Shown here: positions 1 to 8,683 of the stretch, one piece after another
Position numbering within the stretch: the first letter of the stretch is position 1
Layout: the number at the start of each line of letters is the position of its first letter
Assembly (NCBI RefSeq): GCF_038957035.1
Contig: NZ_CP152412.1
Span: 7,374,501-7,438,500 of the forward strand
Length of the DNA stretch: 64,000 nt
Reading direction: 5' to 3'
Source: Bradyrhizobium sp. B097
GTDB lineage: Bacteria > Pseudomonadota > Alphaproteobacteria > Rhizobiales > Xanthobacteraceae
Translations under genes and position numbers: made by a program
The notes under the pieces: model-generated
Seen by the model: the letters and a program-made list of their open reading frames with translations, nothing else
Databases searched by the model: none
What the model was told of the DNA's origin: nothing

Positions 1-467
1 TAGTGGACGTGACGCTCAAGGTCCTTGTCTCCAGCGCTTCCTGATCGCTGTCCACGAAAGTGGTCCATTTTTATGGGTCTGCTACGAGCGGGACTGGAGG
101 ATCGCTCTTCGTCGCTGACTCGCATGAGCAACTTTAACCTGCCGCCCCGCCCGGGACAGGATCGAGACAAATCGCTGCCTGGTTCGAGGCAACTAAATTG
201 CCGAACGAGCTGCGAGGGGTCCCGGCCGGGCGGGCCCCGAGATTGGGCCACGTCAAAGCTGAAGCCCATTTTATCCGTCCTGGCGCTCACATTCCGCTCA
301 TCAAAGCTGCGCTTTGATGAACAACGGCTTGCCTGATCAAGTGCCACATAGGCGAGATCTTGTACCAACTCACTGATCTGCAGCTTTCGCCGGCACACTG
401 CCGGAATATGAGGCGGCCTGTCCAGAGGCAACATCAAAGAGATTGGCTCACTGTATTTCTGAGGCTC
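1..467. other. Gene-poor left end of window
   Basis: I see no convincing gene here. Short open frames exist on both strands, but none has a ribosome binding site plus a recognisable product. A short frame ending near position 103 could be the tail of a decayed upstream gene. The stretch lies just upstream of a tts box. Confidence 0.4.
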
Positions 468-498
468 GTCAGCTTGTCGAAAGCTAATGCTTCCATAG
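468..498 (+). promoter_or_regulatory. tts box (TtsI-binding promoter element) for the T3SS operon
   Basis: The sequence carries GTCAGCTT, one base, TCGAAAGCT, eight bases, then CATAG, an essentially perfect rhizobial tts box. In rhizobia this element is bound by the response-regulator-like activator TtsI, which is induced through flavonoids and NodD. It lies 58 bases before the first secreted-protein gene and probably drives the operon that runs to about 5896. Confidence 0.9.
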
Positions 499-556
499 TA
501 GACGTGACAGAGACTGCTTCCTCCGCACGAACGAAGTTTTGAAGTAGGAGAACCCG

Positions 557-844
557 ATGCGCATTTCCAGCTCCAGCGCCGCTGGGCACCTTGATTCTGA
601 CCTCCACGCGACTGGCGGGGCCAAAAAAGGATCTCGGGCGCCTGGCGAGCACGATGATCATGGCCAATCGCATGGTGCAGGAGCTCCCTTAAATGGCGGC
701 GCGTCTGGTCCAGACGCTGGCTCGCAAGCCGCTGCTATGCAGCAAGCGTTCAACGTCGCTCTCGGCGCCGTCGCTATCCAGTTTGTAAGTAGTGCAATGG
801 GTCGTTTCGACGATACCATGGCCGAGACAGAGGAGGATTCCTGA
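557..844 (+). CDS. nopC: Small type III secreted protein, NopC-like
   Basis: A 95-residue protein rich in Ser, Gly, Ala and His in its first 65 residues, followed by a short Ala/Gln-rich predicted helix (about 66-85) and an acidic tail. It has a good AGGAG site 8 bases before the ATG and starts 58 bases after a tts box. Position directly before a NopA-like pilin gene and rhcD matches the rhizobial order nopC-nopA-rhcD-rhcV, where NopC is a small secreted protein of about 10 kDa. The call rests on size, composition and synteny rather than on a strong motif. An alternative is another small Nop protein. Confidence 0.6.
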   Translation: MRISSSSAAGHLDSDLHATGGAKKGSRAPGEHDDHGQSHGAGAPLNGGASGPDAGSQAAAMQQAFNVALGAVAIQFVSSAMGRFDDTMAETEEDS

Positions 845-917
845 CCTCGCATGTTGCGGCGTCAGGATAATCGGAGCCGCAAGGCGCGGCAATCTTCAAA
901 TAAACAGGAGAAACAAT

Positions 918-1151
918 ATGGCTGATAAGGTTGGTGCTTCTCATGCCTCGACGGCGGGTGGCGCAGCTGGTACTGCTACTGCAGCCGCGGGTTCCGCCGC
1001 TGCTGAAGTTGCGGGAGAAGCGGCATTCAACAGGCAGCTCGCCGCCCTGACTGCCAGCAGCACGAAGGCTGCTGAAAGGGATGTAGAACTTCGCGTCGTC
1101 TCGACAGAGCTCTCGACCGTCAAGAAAGTGGCCGACGAGCGGGTGCAGTAA
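918..1151 (+). CDS. nopA: Type III pilus subunit, NopA-like
   Basis: A 77-residue protein whose N-terminal 35 residues are Ala/Gly/Ser/Thr rich and whose C-terminal half is a charged amphipathic helix. This composition fits small T3SS pilins such as rhizobial NopA and plant-pathogen HrpA. A strong AGGAG site precedes the ATG. It follows the NopC-like gene by 73 bases and is followed by a perfect 12-bp hairpin before rhcD, which would let the pilin be made in excess over the machine components. Assigned by size, composition and synteny. Confidence 0.6.
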   Translation: MADKVGASHASTAGGAAGTATAAAGSAAAEVAGEAAFNRQLAALTASSTKAAERDVELRVVSTELSTVKKVADERVQ

Positions 1152-1215
1152 CGGATGAAGCGGGACGATTATATCCTCCCACTTTTGCCGGCCGCATGAT
1201 CTGTGAAGTCGCAAC

Positions 1216-1242
1216 AGACCGTACGGCTTTGCCGTACGGTCT
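1216..1242 (+). terminator. Perfect hairpin attenuator between nopA and rhcD
   Basis: Arms AGACCGTACGGC and GCCGTACGGTCT form an uninterrupted 12-bp stem with a TTT loop. It sits 65 bases after the nopA stop and 24 bases before the rhcD start. The downstream bases are pyrimidine-rich but lack a long T run, so partial termination or 3'-end stabilisation of the nopCA message is more likely than full stop of transcription. Confidence 0.75.
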
Positions 1243-1265
1243 CGTTCTTCATTCAGGAGACGATC

Positions 1266-2156
1266 GTGAATGAACCAGCTTCCCCGGTATTCGAAGTGTT
1301 GTCGGGGTGTTATTCCGGGCTGACCGGCAAAGCGGGGAGCGGCTCCTGCTTGATTGGCAGCAGCCTCGATGCTGATTTGGTCTTCATCGAGCAGGGCCTC
1401 GAACCGCACCATCTTCGCGTCAGCTGGCATGTCAGCTCGATCGAGATCGAGGCCCTTGCCGCGGACGTCGCGATCGAGGGCCGCGCCCCTATTTCGCCAA
1501 ATGAGACCGTTGTTGTCCCTCTTCCTGCCGTCATCCATATGGGCGCCATGTCCATTCGCTGCTCGACCGAAGGCACTCAGCAAACCGGCTCTACCGGGCG
1601 CTGGCATCTACCGATTATCCCGCTCGCCTTGGTCCTCATCAGCTCTGCCGCAGCTGGCACCCTTTCAACGAGACTTGTCCAGTTCGACAGCGCCGCAGCG
1701 CTGAGCACTTCGTCCCGCGCCACGGACATTGCCCCCAAAATCGCGCTCGCGACCCCTGATGTTCCAGCCACCGACGCAGCGGCTCACCGGCTGCAAGGGG
1801 AAGTTGACGCAGCGGGCCTACTCGGTATCAAAGTCGGTTCTGGGCCGGGCGTTGTGACCGCCGATGGCACTATTACGCCTGCCTCGCTCGCTAAATGGCG
1901 GGAAGTCCAGCAGCGGTTCGATGTCCAAAGCAATGGTGCTTATACGCTCGTCAGCGCGGTCGCCCTCAAGGAGGAGAAGGCGCCCCCCGCAATTGCCGTC
2001 CAGGCAGTTTGGCGCGGAAACGACCCTTATCTGGTCATTGCTGGTCAGAAGTACTTCGCGGGCGCACTCCTGAGCAATGGATGGACCGTAAAGGAGATCG
2101 AGGACGGACGTGTGCTGCTGACACGCAATGGCCAGCTTGCTGCTTTGTCTTATTAG
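1266..2156 (+). CDS. rhcD: T3SS inner-membrane ring protein RhcD (SctD/YscD family, y4yQ-like)
   Basis: About 296 residues. The start is taken as GTG at 1266, because AGGAG lies just upstream and an earlier in-frame GTG at 1203 would run through the attenuator hairpin. The N-terminal 100 residues resemble the cytoplasmic FHA-like domain of SctD proteins. One hydrophobic transmembrane segment follows at about 117-137, then a periplasmic part with a ring-building-like C-terminal region. In the secretion machine SctD forms the outer of the two inner-membrane rings. Order nopA-rhcD-...-rhcV matches rhizobial T3SS clusters. Shorter than YscD of Yersinia, as is usual for the rhizobial y4yQ type. 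Confidence 0.7.
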   Translation: MNEPASPVFEVLSGCYSGLTGKAGSGSCLIGSSLDADLVFIEQGLEPHHLRVSWHVSSIEIEALAADVAIEGRAPISPNETVVVPLPAVIHMGAMSIRCSTEGTQQTGSTGRWHLPIIPLALVLISSAAAGTLSTRLVQFDSAAALSTSSRATDIAPKIALATPDVPATDAAAHRLQGEVDAAGLLGIKVGSGPGVVTADGTITPASLAKWREVQQRFDVQSNGAYTLVSAVALKEEKAPPAIAVQAVWRGNDPYLVIAGQKYFAGALLSNGWTVKEIEDGRVLLTRNGQLAALSY

Positions 2157-2189
2157 AGTTTTAGTCCGCGGCCAACGAAGGAACGTTTC

Positions 2190-2726
2190 ATGACTAGGCT
2201 GCCGCAGCGGTCCGTAGAGCCTGGCACCGCCTTTCAGGGAATTAACAACGAGCATCATGCACCTGTCATCGCCCCGGCCACACCTCAGGCCAGCAGCATC
2301 GGCATCGACAAGGTCCATGGAAACGGCAAGGGTCACACGTCAGTTGTCCAACAGCGCGAAGCGCAGGAGCGGTTGGCTGCCAGCACGATCGATAACGCGC
2401 TCGAACTCAAGTCAATCGATCCAATCTCGCGGATCAATCCCACCGATGCCACCGAGCACGCAGGTAAGATCGAAACAAGTTCGGCACTTACCTGGCTGAC
2501 GGGCCCCAATCTCGCGCATAGCCTGCTCTCCTTCGTCCTTCCACGCCTACGTCATCCGGACGTGCTGCGCGCAGACATGCATGGCGCTCTTCTGGAGCGC
2601 TTAACTCAAACCTTGGAGGCGACGCCAGACGACAAGACGGCCTGCGAATGTTTGGCAATCCTGCAGCAAGAACTGCGGCAGCTCCTTCTGCTCCGGCAGA
2701 ACCAGAACAGCTTGATCAAGGGCTAG
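2190..2726 (+). CDS. T3SS-associated protein of unknown family, possible SctX-like
   Basis: A 178-residue protein starting 33 bases after rhcD and ending 2 bases before the next gene, so certainly part of the operon. I do not recognise a domain. The N-terminal 90 residues are polar and low in predicted structure, as in secreted proteins; the C-terminal 80 residues are Leu/Arg/Glu-rich and predicted helical. The order here (unknown protein, small TPR protein, SctV) is the same as yscX-yscY-yscV in Yersinia, where YscX is a secreted partner of the chaperone YscY. That analogy is an inference from gene order and protein type only. Confidence 0.55.
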   Translation: MTRLPQRSVEPGTAFQGINNEHHAPVIAPATPQASSIGIDKVHGNGKGHTSVVQQREAQERLAASTIDNALELKSIDPISRINPTDATEHAGKIETSSALTWLTGPNLAHSLLSFVLPRLRHPDVLRADMHGALLERLTQTLEATPDDKTACECLAILQQELRQLLLLRQNQNSLIKG

Positions 2727-2728
2727 CC

Positions 2729-3154
2729 ATGATCGACCCGGATCGCGCACAACATGCCCCTACGTCGGCCCTAGACGTTTCAAACTCCGGCGATAACCTG
2801 CTGATCTCCAGGCCGGAGCGTGACCTGCTCTGCGCCCTCTCCTATGTCCACCTTGCGTGCGGGCAGAGCGCACGGAGTCTGGCACTCCTGCGAATCGCAG
2901 CGCGCGAGCATTCCCAAGATGTCGATCTACTTCGCATTCTAGCCTACACTCTCATCTCGGAAGGCTTTGGTGATGAAGCACTTGATGTGCTGGATCGGTT
3001 GGACGCACTCGATGATCAACCGTCTTCACGCGTGCCTTTGACCCTCTTGCGCAGTCACGCGCTGCGACAGGCAGGCCGCATGACCGAGGCCCGCGACGTC
3101 TTCCAACGCTACGTGTCAATGCGCAGCAGCACAGCTCTCATCGAACAGCAATAG
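2729..3154 (+). CDS. TPR-type T3SS chaperone-like protein (SctY-like position)
   Basis: A 141-residue protein beginning 2 bases after the preceding stop, which implies translational coupling. Residues 30-135 form helix pairs with TPR spacing (a segment around LRIAAREHSQDVDLLRILAY and a second around ALRQAGRMTEARDVFQRYV). Small TPR proteins serve as class II chaperones or as SctY in type III systems. Its location immediately before rhcV agrees with a YscY-like role of presenting a partner to the SctV cytoplasmic ring. It ends 8 bases before the rhcV start. Confidence 0.6.
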   Translation: MIDPDRAQHAPTSALDVSNSGDNLLISRPERDLLCALSYVHLACGQSARSLALLRIAAREHSQDVDLLRILAYTLISEGFGDEALDVLDRLDALDDQPSSRVPLTLLRSHALRQAGRMTEARDVFQRYVSMRSSTALIEQQ

Positions 3155-3162
3155 GGATATTC

Positions 3163-5274
3163 ATGGCCAACGTCTTGCGTAACTTCATCGCGCGCGCGCC
3201 GGCCCACCTGGATTTTATGGTCGCGTTAATGCTGCTTCTGGCGATCGGCATGATGATCATGCCGATCCCGATCATCGTGATTGACATGCTGATCGGCTTC
3301 AACCTTGGCTTTGCCATATTGCTGCTGATGGTTGCCCTCAATCTCAGCACGCCGGTTGATTTTTCATCATTGCCGGGCGTCATCCTGATCTCGACGGTAT
3401 TTCGTCTCGCGCTGACCATCGCTACAACGCGGCTTATTCTTGCTGAGGGCGACGCGGGCAGCATCATCCACACGTTTGGCGACTTCGTCATTTCGGGGAA
3501 TATCGCTGTCGGAATCGTCATATTCCTGATCGTGACCATGGTGCAGTTCATGGTTCTTGCCAAAGGCGCCGAACGCGTCGCAGAGGTGTCGGCGCGCTTC
3601 ACGCTCGACGCACTGCCGGGCAAGCAGATGGCGATCGATGCGGACCTGCGCAACAACCATATCGATCAACACGAAGCACGTCGCAGGCGCTCCGCACTGG
3701 AGCAAGAGAGTCAGCTTCATGGCGCCATGGATGGTGCCATGAAGTTCGTGAAGGGCGACGCGATCGCCGGGTTGATCGTCATCTGCATCAATATGCTGGG
3801 CGGGATCAGCATCGGCCTGCTCTCTAAGGGGATGTCGCTCGATGAGGCGCTGCATCAATATACGCTGCTGACGATAGGTGATGCGCTTATTTCTCAGATT
3901 CCCGCGCTGCTGCTGTCGATTACCGCCGCGACCATCGTCACGCGTGTCAAAGGGCCTGACAAGCTCAAGCTTGGTGCCGATATCGTCAATCAACTTAGGG
4001 CGAGCACACAAGCACTTCGGTTAGCCGCCTGCATCATGTTATTGATGGGACTCGTTCCTGGCTTCCCTTTGCCCCCGTTCGTCATCCTGGCTGTGCTCTT
4101 CGCTGCGGCGAGCTATGTCAAGAATGGAGCGAAAGGCGACAAAGCGGCCGCTAAGACAGGCGCAAATGTCACCGCTCCGGCTCCAGTACAGGCGCAGAAG
4201 CAACCCGTTCATGCGGAGGCACTTCCGATCGCGTTATTCCTCGCGCCGAACCTGACGCATTCAATCGACAAGAATGAGCTGGAACAGAGCATCGCGCGCG
4301 TTTCAACGCTGGTATCGGCGGATCTTGGCATCACAGTTCCGCGCATCCCGGCCCAGATTGATCAGCACTTGTCCAAGTCGCAATTCAGGGTGGATGTCGA
4401 CAGCGTACCGGTGGAACGGGATGTCATCGATCCGACGCAACTCGCGCTCAACGACGATGTGGCGAACATTGAATTGAGCGGCATCCCCTTTCGGCAAGAC
4501 CCGGATACGAATCGGGTCTGGATCGAAGAAGGCCATGCAGCGGCTCTTAAAGCGGCCGGAATCGGGTATCATTGTCCGAGCGAACTTCTTGCCTTACGTC
4601 TCCATTCCACATTGACGCGCTATGCACAGCGCCTGGTAGGCATTCAAGAGACCCGCCAACTGCTCGGCCGAATGGAGCAGGAATACACTGATCTGGTGAA
4701 GGAGGTGCTGCGTACGACGACAATCCCGCGGATCGCCGAGGTCCTGCGGCGCCTACTCGATGAGGGCATTCCCATTCGCAACACCCGCCTGCTCCTGGAG
4801 GCACTGGCAGAATGGAGTGAACGCGAGCAAAACGCCGTCCTGCTCACCGAATATGTTCGTGCGACTCTGAAGCGGCAGATCTGTTTTCGCTATGCCAATG
4901 CCCACCGTGTTGTGGCCGCCTTTGTCATCGAGCGTGAGACTGAGGATATTGTGCGCGGCGCGGTGCGCGAAACCGCTGTCGGCCCGTACCTCGTTTTGGA
5001 CGATTGGCAGAGCGAAAAGCTGCTTGCACAATTCCGTCAGATCCATTCGACCGTCGCGCAAAGTCAGAGCCAGCCCGTCATTCTCGGTTCGATGGATATC
5101 CGGCGTTTCGTCCGCGGTTTTCTCACCCGCAACGGGATCGATCTGCCCGTCCTGTCCTATCAGGATCTCGCCTCGGATTTCACCGTCCAGCCGATTGGAT
5201 CCGTCAAGCTTCCAGCTGCCAAGGACAACGCTCCTTCCTCGGGGCGTAGTGGGCTCCTTACCGCTGCGAATTAA
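3163..5274 (+). CDS. rhcV: T3SS export gate protein RhcV (SctV/FlhA family)
   Basis: A 703-residue protein. It has seven to eight transmembrane helices in the first 320 residues, the conserved cytoplasmic FHIPEP-type loop around residues 140-195 (PGKQMAIDADLRNNHID), and a large C-terminal cytoplasmic domain that forms the nonameric ring which receives chaperone-substrate complexes. Length and architecture match SctV/LcrD/FlhA. It is expressed with the upstream pilin, ring and chaperone-like genes from the tts box at 468. No damage seen. Confidence 0.95.
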   Translation: MANVLRNFIARAPAHLDFMVALMLLLAIGMMIMPIPIIVIDMLIGFNLGFAILLLMVALNLSTPVDFSSLPGVILISTVFRLALTIATTRLILAEGDAGSIIHTFGDFVISGNIAVGIVIFLIVTMVQFMVLAKGAERVAEVSARFTLDALPGKQMAIDADLRNNHIDQHEARRRRSALEQESQLHGAMDGAMKFVKGDAIAGLIVICINMLGGISIGLLSKGMSLDEALHQYTLLTIGDALISQIPALLLSITAATIVTRVKGPDKLKLGADIVNQLRASTQALRLAACIMLLMGLVPGFPLPPFVILAVLFAAASYVKNGAKGDKAAAKTGANVTAPAPVQAQKQPVHAEALPIALFLAPNLTHSIDKNELEQSIARVSTLVSADLGITVPRIPAQIDQHLSKSQFRVDVDSVPVERDVIDPTQLALNDDVANIELSGIPFRQDPDTNRVWIEEGHAAALKAAGIGYHCPSELLALRLHSTLTRYAQRLVGIQETRQLLGRMEQEYTDLVKEVLRTTTIPRIAEVLRRLLDEGIPIRNTRLLLEALAEWSEREQNAVLLTEYVRATLKRQICFRYANAHRVVAAFVIERETEDIVRGAVRETAVGPYLVLDDWQSEKLLAQFRQIHSTVAQSQSQPVILGSMDIRRFVRGFLTRNGIDLPVLSYQDLASDFTVQPIGSVKLPAAKDNAPSSGRSGLLTAAN

Positions 5275-5293
5275 CAGAGCACAGCAGGTCATC

Positions 5294-5896
5294 GTGCGAT
5301 TGCCTATGAATTCATATGAGACAAGCATCCGGCCGCACTTGTGCTCCTTTCGTCCGGACTCGTGCTCGGCCTTTCTCGTCATGTTCGCCATTGTGCTGCT
5401 CGCGGGTTGCGTGACCTCGGAACAGTCGGGTCTCTCACCGCGGCAAACGTTTACATCAGAGCTAGCAGGCGCCAAGGAGGTCGATCCTGCTATGCACGAG
5501 CGCATTTCGCGCGCCGTCGGTGTGGGTGCCGATGAGCAGACCCTGCGCGATACGTTGAAGCAACAACCGGACAACGTCGATGCGGCAATTCCTCTTGCGC
5601 GGGCCCTGCTGGCGCGCGGATCCCCGGATCAGGCGCTTGAGGTACTTGATGCCGTGTTATTGATAGCATCCGGCGACCTGCGCGCACTGAATGCCAAGGC
5701 TGTAGTGCTCGATCACGAGGGCCGCCATCACGAGGCGCAAGCGCTATACCGCCGAGCTCTCGAAACGGAACCGGCAAACCCGATGTTGCACAACAACCTC
5801 AAACTGTCGCTCGCACTTGAAGGGAAAACGGAGACCGTGAACGCCAGCCCACAGCCGCAAACGGACGGCAGGCACGCGTTGGCTCGATCGAGATAG
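5294..5896 (+). CDS. TPR lipoprotein, y4yS-like
   Basis: About 200 residues. An N-terminal hydrophobic signal ends in the lipobox LLAGC, so the mature protein is a lipoprotein. Residues 75-170 contain two to three TPR units (for example a segment around ALLARGSPDQALEVLDAVLL and one around HEGRHHEAQALYRRALE). The GTG at 5294 has an AGCAGG site at good distance; the in-frame ATG at 5306 is the alternative start. It follows rhcV by 19 bases, the place where y4yS sits in rhizobial T3SS clusters. TPR lipoproteins of this sort can act as pilotins or peptidoglycan-side assembly factors; the precise role is not known from the sequence. Confidence 0.7.
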   Translation: MRLPMNSYETSIRPHLCSFRPDSCSAFLVMFAIVLLAGCVTSEQSGLSPRQTFTSELAGAKEVDPAMHERISRAVGVGADEQTLRDTLKQQPDNVDAAIPLARALLARGSPDQALEVLDAVLLIASGDLRALNAKAVVLDHEGRHHEAQALYRRALETEPANPMLHNNLKLSLALEGKTETVNASPQPQTDGRHALARSR

Positions 5897-5917
5897 CACA
5901 GTGCTTGATGCCTGGCT

Positions 5918-5948
5918 GTCAACTTGCCGACAGCTACGTCGACTAAGA
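5918..5948 (+). promoter_or_regulatory. tts box upstream of nopP-like effector gene
   Basis: GTCAACTTGCCGACAGCT matches the conserved 18-bp core of the tts box at about 14 of 17 informative bases, followed by eight variable bases and a weaker CATAG-like end. It lies 64 bases before the effector start, the usual arrangement for TtsI-controlled effector genes. Confidence 0.7.
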
Positions 5949-6011
5949 ATCGCACGGACGCTCTCGGCCAGCTCCCGCGAAGCTAGGTCGTCGATAGGAG
6001 TGCGAATCGCC

Positions 6012-6863
6012 ATGGATAACCGCATCAGTGACTCATCCATGACCCACCCCGCAAGTGCCAATGGCCCGTACGCTGATGACGATAGCCAACGGTTAGCGGA
6101 CATGTTTTGCACGCTAAATTTGGCGCCGTCGAGTTCGCACGCTGGTTCATCTTCGACGGCAACCCGGCCGTATTCTCTCGTTTCCGAGCCGCCCGTGGTT
6201 GAGATCTCAAGGTCTATCTTCGAGGACAAGCTAGCGGAGTTTTATGGCGACGAGATAGGGAATATCGCTGCGCATCCGCAGCGGTACTCAGCTCGCGTCT
6301 CCGAGAAGGCCCAACGCACGGCGGACATCGCGTTCCGCTTCGGTACGAAACCCGGTTCGGAGGACGCGCGATATTTCAGCTATCAACTCGGCAGCAAAAG
6401 CGTTGGGCTCCTGAGAACGGAAGCCGGAGGTTCCATGAGCGAACTATTCAAAGGCAACAGTGCTTGGCGCGAGAGGTTCCTTGGGTGTGATGAAATCACA
6501 TCAACGATAGATTTCCGGGTTACTCATCCCCTTGTCGAAAACGCAGGCGATATTCTACTGGAACATCAGCTCCGGATTGATGGCGACGAGCCGCTCGTCC
6601 TCACTCATTCTTTCAACTCCGAAGCGAAAGCCCGCGCAGGAGCGTTGGGTTTTGTAGAGGTAAGCGACTCGATGATGGTGCTTGACCCTACCAAGCATGG
6701 CGACAAGTGGAAGAAGAACAGAGCCGGCGAATGGCAGCGAGATGGCAAGCCTCCGCTGTATCTTGCCGCAGCTGAAGTCGGTGCCGGCAGTGATGCCAAG
6801 CATACCGTGAATGCAGCAAGCCCAGCGCAGGATCCGCACGATGATGAATACGACTTCATGTAG
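6012..6863 (+). CDS. nopP: Type III effector, NopP family
   Basis: 283 residues from the ATG at 6012; the frame is open further upstream but that part overlaps the tts box. The first 60 residues are Ser/Ala/Pro-rich and unstructured, as expected for a type III secretion signal. The core shares long runs with the second copy at 52146-52979, including RVTHPLVENAGDILLEHQLR, RYFSYQLG and WKKNRAGEWQRDGKP-like segments. NopP effectors are rhizobial T3 substrates that affect nodulation in a host-dependent way, and some are phosphorylated in plants. Own tts box upstream. Confidence 0.88.
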   Translation: MDNRISDSSMTHPASANGPYADDDSQRLADMFCTLNLAPSSSHAGSSSTATRPYSLVSEPPVVEISRSIFEDKLAEFYGDEIGNIAAHPQRYSARVSEKAQRTADIAFRFGTKPGSEDARYFSYQLGSKSVGLLRTEAGGSMSELFKGNSAWRERFLGCDEITSTIDFRVTHPLVENAGDILLEHQLRIDGDEPLVLTHSFNSEAKARAGALGFVEVSDSMMVLDPTKHGDKWKKNRAGEWQRDGKPPLYLAAAEVGAGSDAKHTVNAASPAQDPHDDEYDFM

Positions 6864-7172
6864 ATCGCACCGGCTCGCACTGAGGCAACTCACATGAATA
6901 GCCCAATCGACTTTGGCACTGGTCAGGCACGCATCTGCTGCCCTTCGGGAAGTAACACTTTGATCACCGGCACCAAACCTCCTGCATCGGGGTGGACCGG
7001 AGGAATTGCGCTTTGCACAACGTGCGTGTTCGCTTTCCTTGCGCGGGGTGGCGCCGGACTCGCCGGCTGGCGCGCGCCATCGACATTCATCGCGCGTTTG
7101 TCGAACACGATCTGAGCTCTGTCGGCTCTGCGGAGCAGCTCGCCACGGCTCATCGAGCTTGCAAGCCAGCCA
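6864..7172. other. Gene-poor stretch between effector and integrase remnant
   Basis: Short frames on both strands overlap each other here and none is convincing. The composition and the adjacent integrase fragment suggest mobile-element debris. Confidence 0.35.
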
Positions 7173-7463
7173 TTGCCCTTATCACAAGCATGCGGCGGGA
7201 TCGCCGCAATGAACTGGGCTGACATCGACCGAAAGCGGCGGCTGGCTGGCTTTCAAGTCACCAAGAACGGACACGCCCGTTCGATTCCGCTGTCGAACGA
7301 CGCACGCAAGGCACTTCCAAACTGGTCAAGCACAACGGGCCGCCGGCTGAGTTGCACGCCCACCAGAACAAGGAGGCGACGGCGCGTTTTGTTTGTAGCA
7401 AATAGGCTTTGCGAGTGTTCGGATGATAATTCGTGCGCCGAGCGCTCGCACCGCTCGCGATAG
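7173..7463 (+). pseudogene. Tyrosine recombinase (phage-type integrase) fragment
   Basis: Within this frame the stretch NWADIDRKRRLAGFQVTKNG followed by HARSIPLSNDARKAL matches the pattern of the catalytic domain of tyrosine recombinases (W-x-DID ... TKNG ... R-x-IPLS). The rest of the protein, including the catalytic R-H-R-Y set, is missing or out of frame. It is a decayed integrase piece, a common sign of past island rearrangement. Confidence 0.6.
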
Positions 7464-7473
7464 GGGCACTCGG

Positions 7474-8187
7474 ATGATCACGCCGGTCCGCCGGAACTGG
7501 AGTCCAAAACGATTACTCCATGCTCTTACGCCGGCGATGTTCACCGCCGAACCATCGGTGGTATGCGCACGTTGGGATACATTGTGGCCTGATCTGTACA
7601 CGGAATATGACGCCAGGCATTTGAAACAAGAATTATCGGCCCGAAATCTGATCGCTACCGATGAAGCTGGGGCGTTTTTTAGTGCCTGGGCGGCCGACGA
7701 AGAGCGTCACACCGATGGCTTCATCCGCATCATTGAACTTGTCGCTAATGGATCCGAAAAAGCCCTTCGGGAGAGATTGGACACTCGATCCCATGATTTT
7801 GTTCCGATCGGTGAACACCTGAAAGACGAATTCTCCCTGATGGTTATGATCGCATTTGATGAGATGTGCACATGCCGCGCCTATGCTGCCGAAAAGCCGT
7901 TCTATGACGGCCTTGGAAACGACACGTTCCATCATTGGCTGAGGGAGGTGATTGCCGATGAGGCGGTTCACTCAATGAATGCTGTTAACGTTATCCGCGC
8001 TTGCTATAATGACCGCATTGGTGAAGTCGGCGCAACTCTCGATAACCTAATCAGCCGCGTTACCGACAATCTGAATTATTCTGGCACCTTCGTCCTAGAT
8101 TACTTCGGCGGAGCGTACACCAAAGAGATGTTCGCGAGCTCCCGTCTCGCTATCATGAGAAATGTTGCCAAGCCAATCGCGGCCTAG
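7474..8187 (+). CDS. Ferritin-like diiron-carboxylate protein
   Basis: 237 residues; the ATG at 7474 follows AGGGG at good distance. Helical protein with two iron-binding-type motifs: EERH at residues 76-79 and DEAVH at 162-166, plus DE at 129-130. This spacing resembles ferritin-like diiron enzymes such as acyl-ACP desaturases or AurF-type N-oxygenases. The reaction cannot be told from the sequence. Its stop codon directly adjoins a 16-base repeat that also occurs at 26892. Base composition is slightly lower in GC than the neighbours. Confidence 0.65.
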   Translation: MITPVRRNWSPKRLLHALTPAMFTAEPSVVCARWDTLWPDLYTEYDARHLKQELSARNLIATDEAGAFFSAWAADEERHTDGFIRIIELVANGSEKALRERLDTRSHDFVPIGEHLKDEFSLMVMIAFDEMCTCRAYAAEKPFYDGLGNDTFHHWLREVIADEAVHSMNAVNVIRACYNDRIGEVGATLDNLISRVTDNLNYSGTFVLDYFGGAYTKEMFASSRLAIMRNVAKPIAA

Positions 8188-8202
8188 GTGTTTAGTCCCA
8201 GG
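8187..8202. repeat. 16-base repeat, copy 1
   Basis: GGTGTTTAGTCCCAGG occurs here at the end of the diiron gene and again at 26892-26907 at the end of the DUF2478-like gene. A second shared word follows each copy (see 8955 and 27085). Looks like the edge of a lost mobile element. Confidence 0.5.
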
Positions 8203-8683
8203 CTTTGATGGTGCATTCTTGTCGAAGCGATCTAGCACGTGACGGTGTCGATCCCGGCCGAACGGCATGCTTTCCTCGCTTTGCGGGATCCTGGGCCCGG
8301 ATTTCTCAGCGGAAGCAAAGCCTGCCGCGCGCCTGCAACCTCATGAAGGCGGTCCCGTCGCCGGAGACAATCTTCTCTGGTCGGCCGATGAATGGACTCA
8401 GATCGAAGTGCGACGGCGCAGACCGCTAAACGCTTCGAGCGCAAGATTCAAGCTGCAGGCATTGCTGAGCTCGTTACGACCTGCGACCACAGACGCGCGG
8501 TTTGTCTTAACGATCACCATCTTTCGTCGCATAGACGACATCGCAATCCGAAAAACCATGGGAATGCGCATCGCGCCTTCTGGCATAGATTCTGCACAGA
8601 CGGTTCGGTGTAGGAGCGACGCGACAACGCCGGCCGTGGAGCTTCGCTGCGATAGCGCGCATGTTGTTTGTTCATGAGGTGAA
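8203..8683. other. Non-coding or decayed stretch
   Basis: Several short frames on both strands overlap without a recognisable product or ribosome binding site. Probably eroded sequence between the diiron gene and the porin remnant. Confidence 0.35.

Noticed and set aside
3367..4011. Long minus-strand ORF opposite rhcV
   Set aside because: It is a shadow of the strongly conserved RhcV frame in GC-rich DNA; no ribosome binding site or recognisable product.
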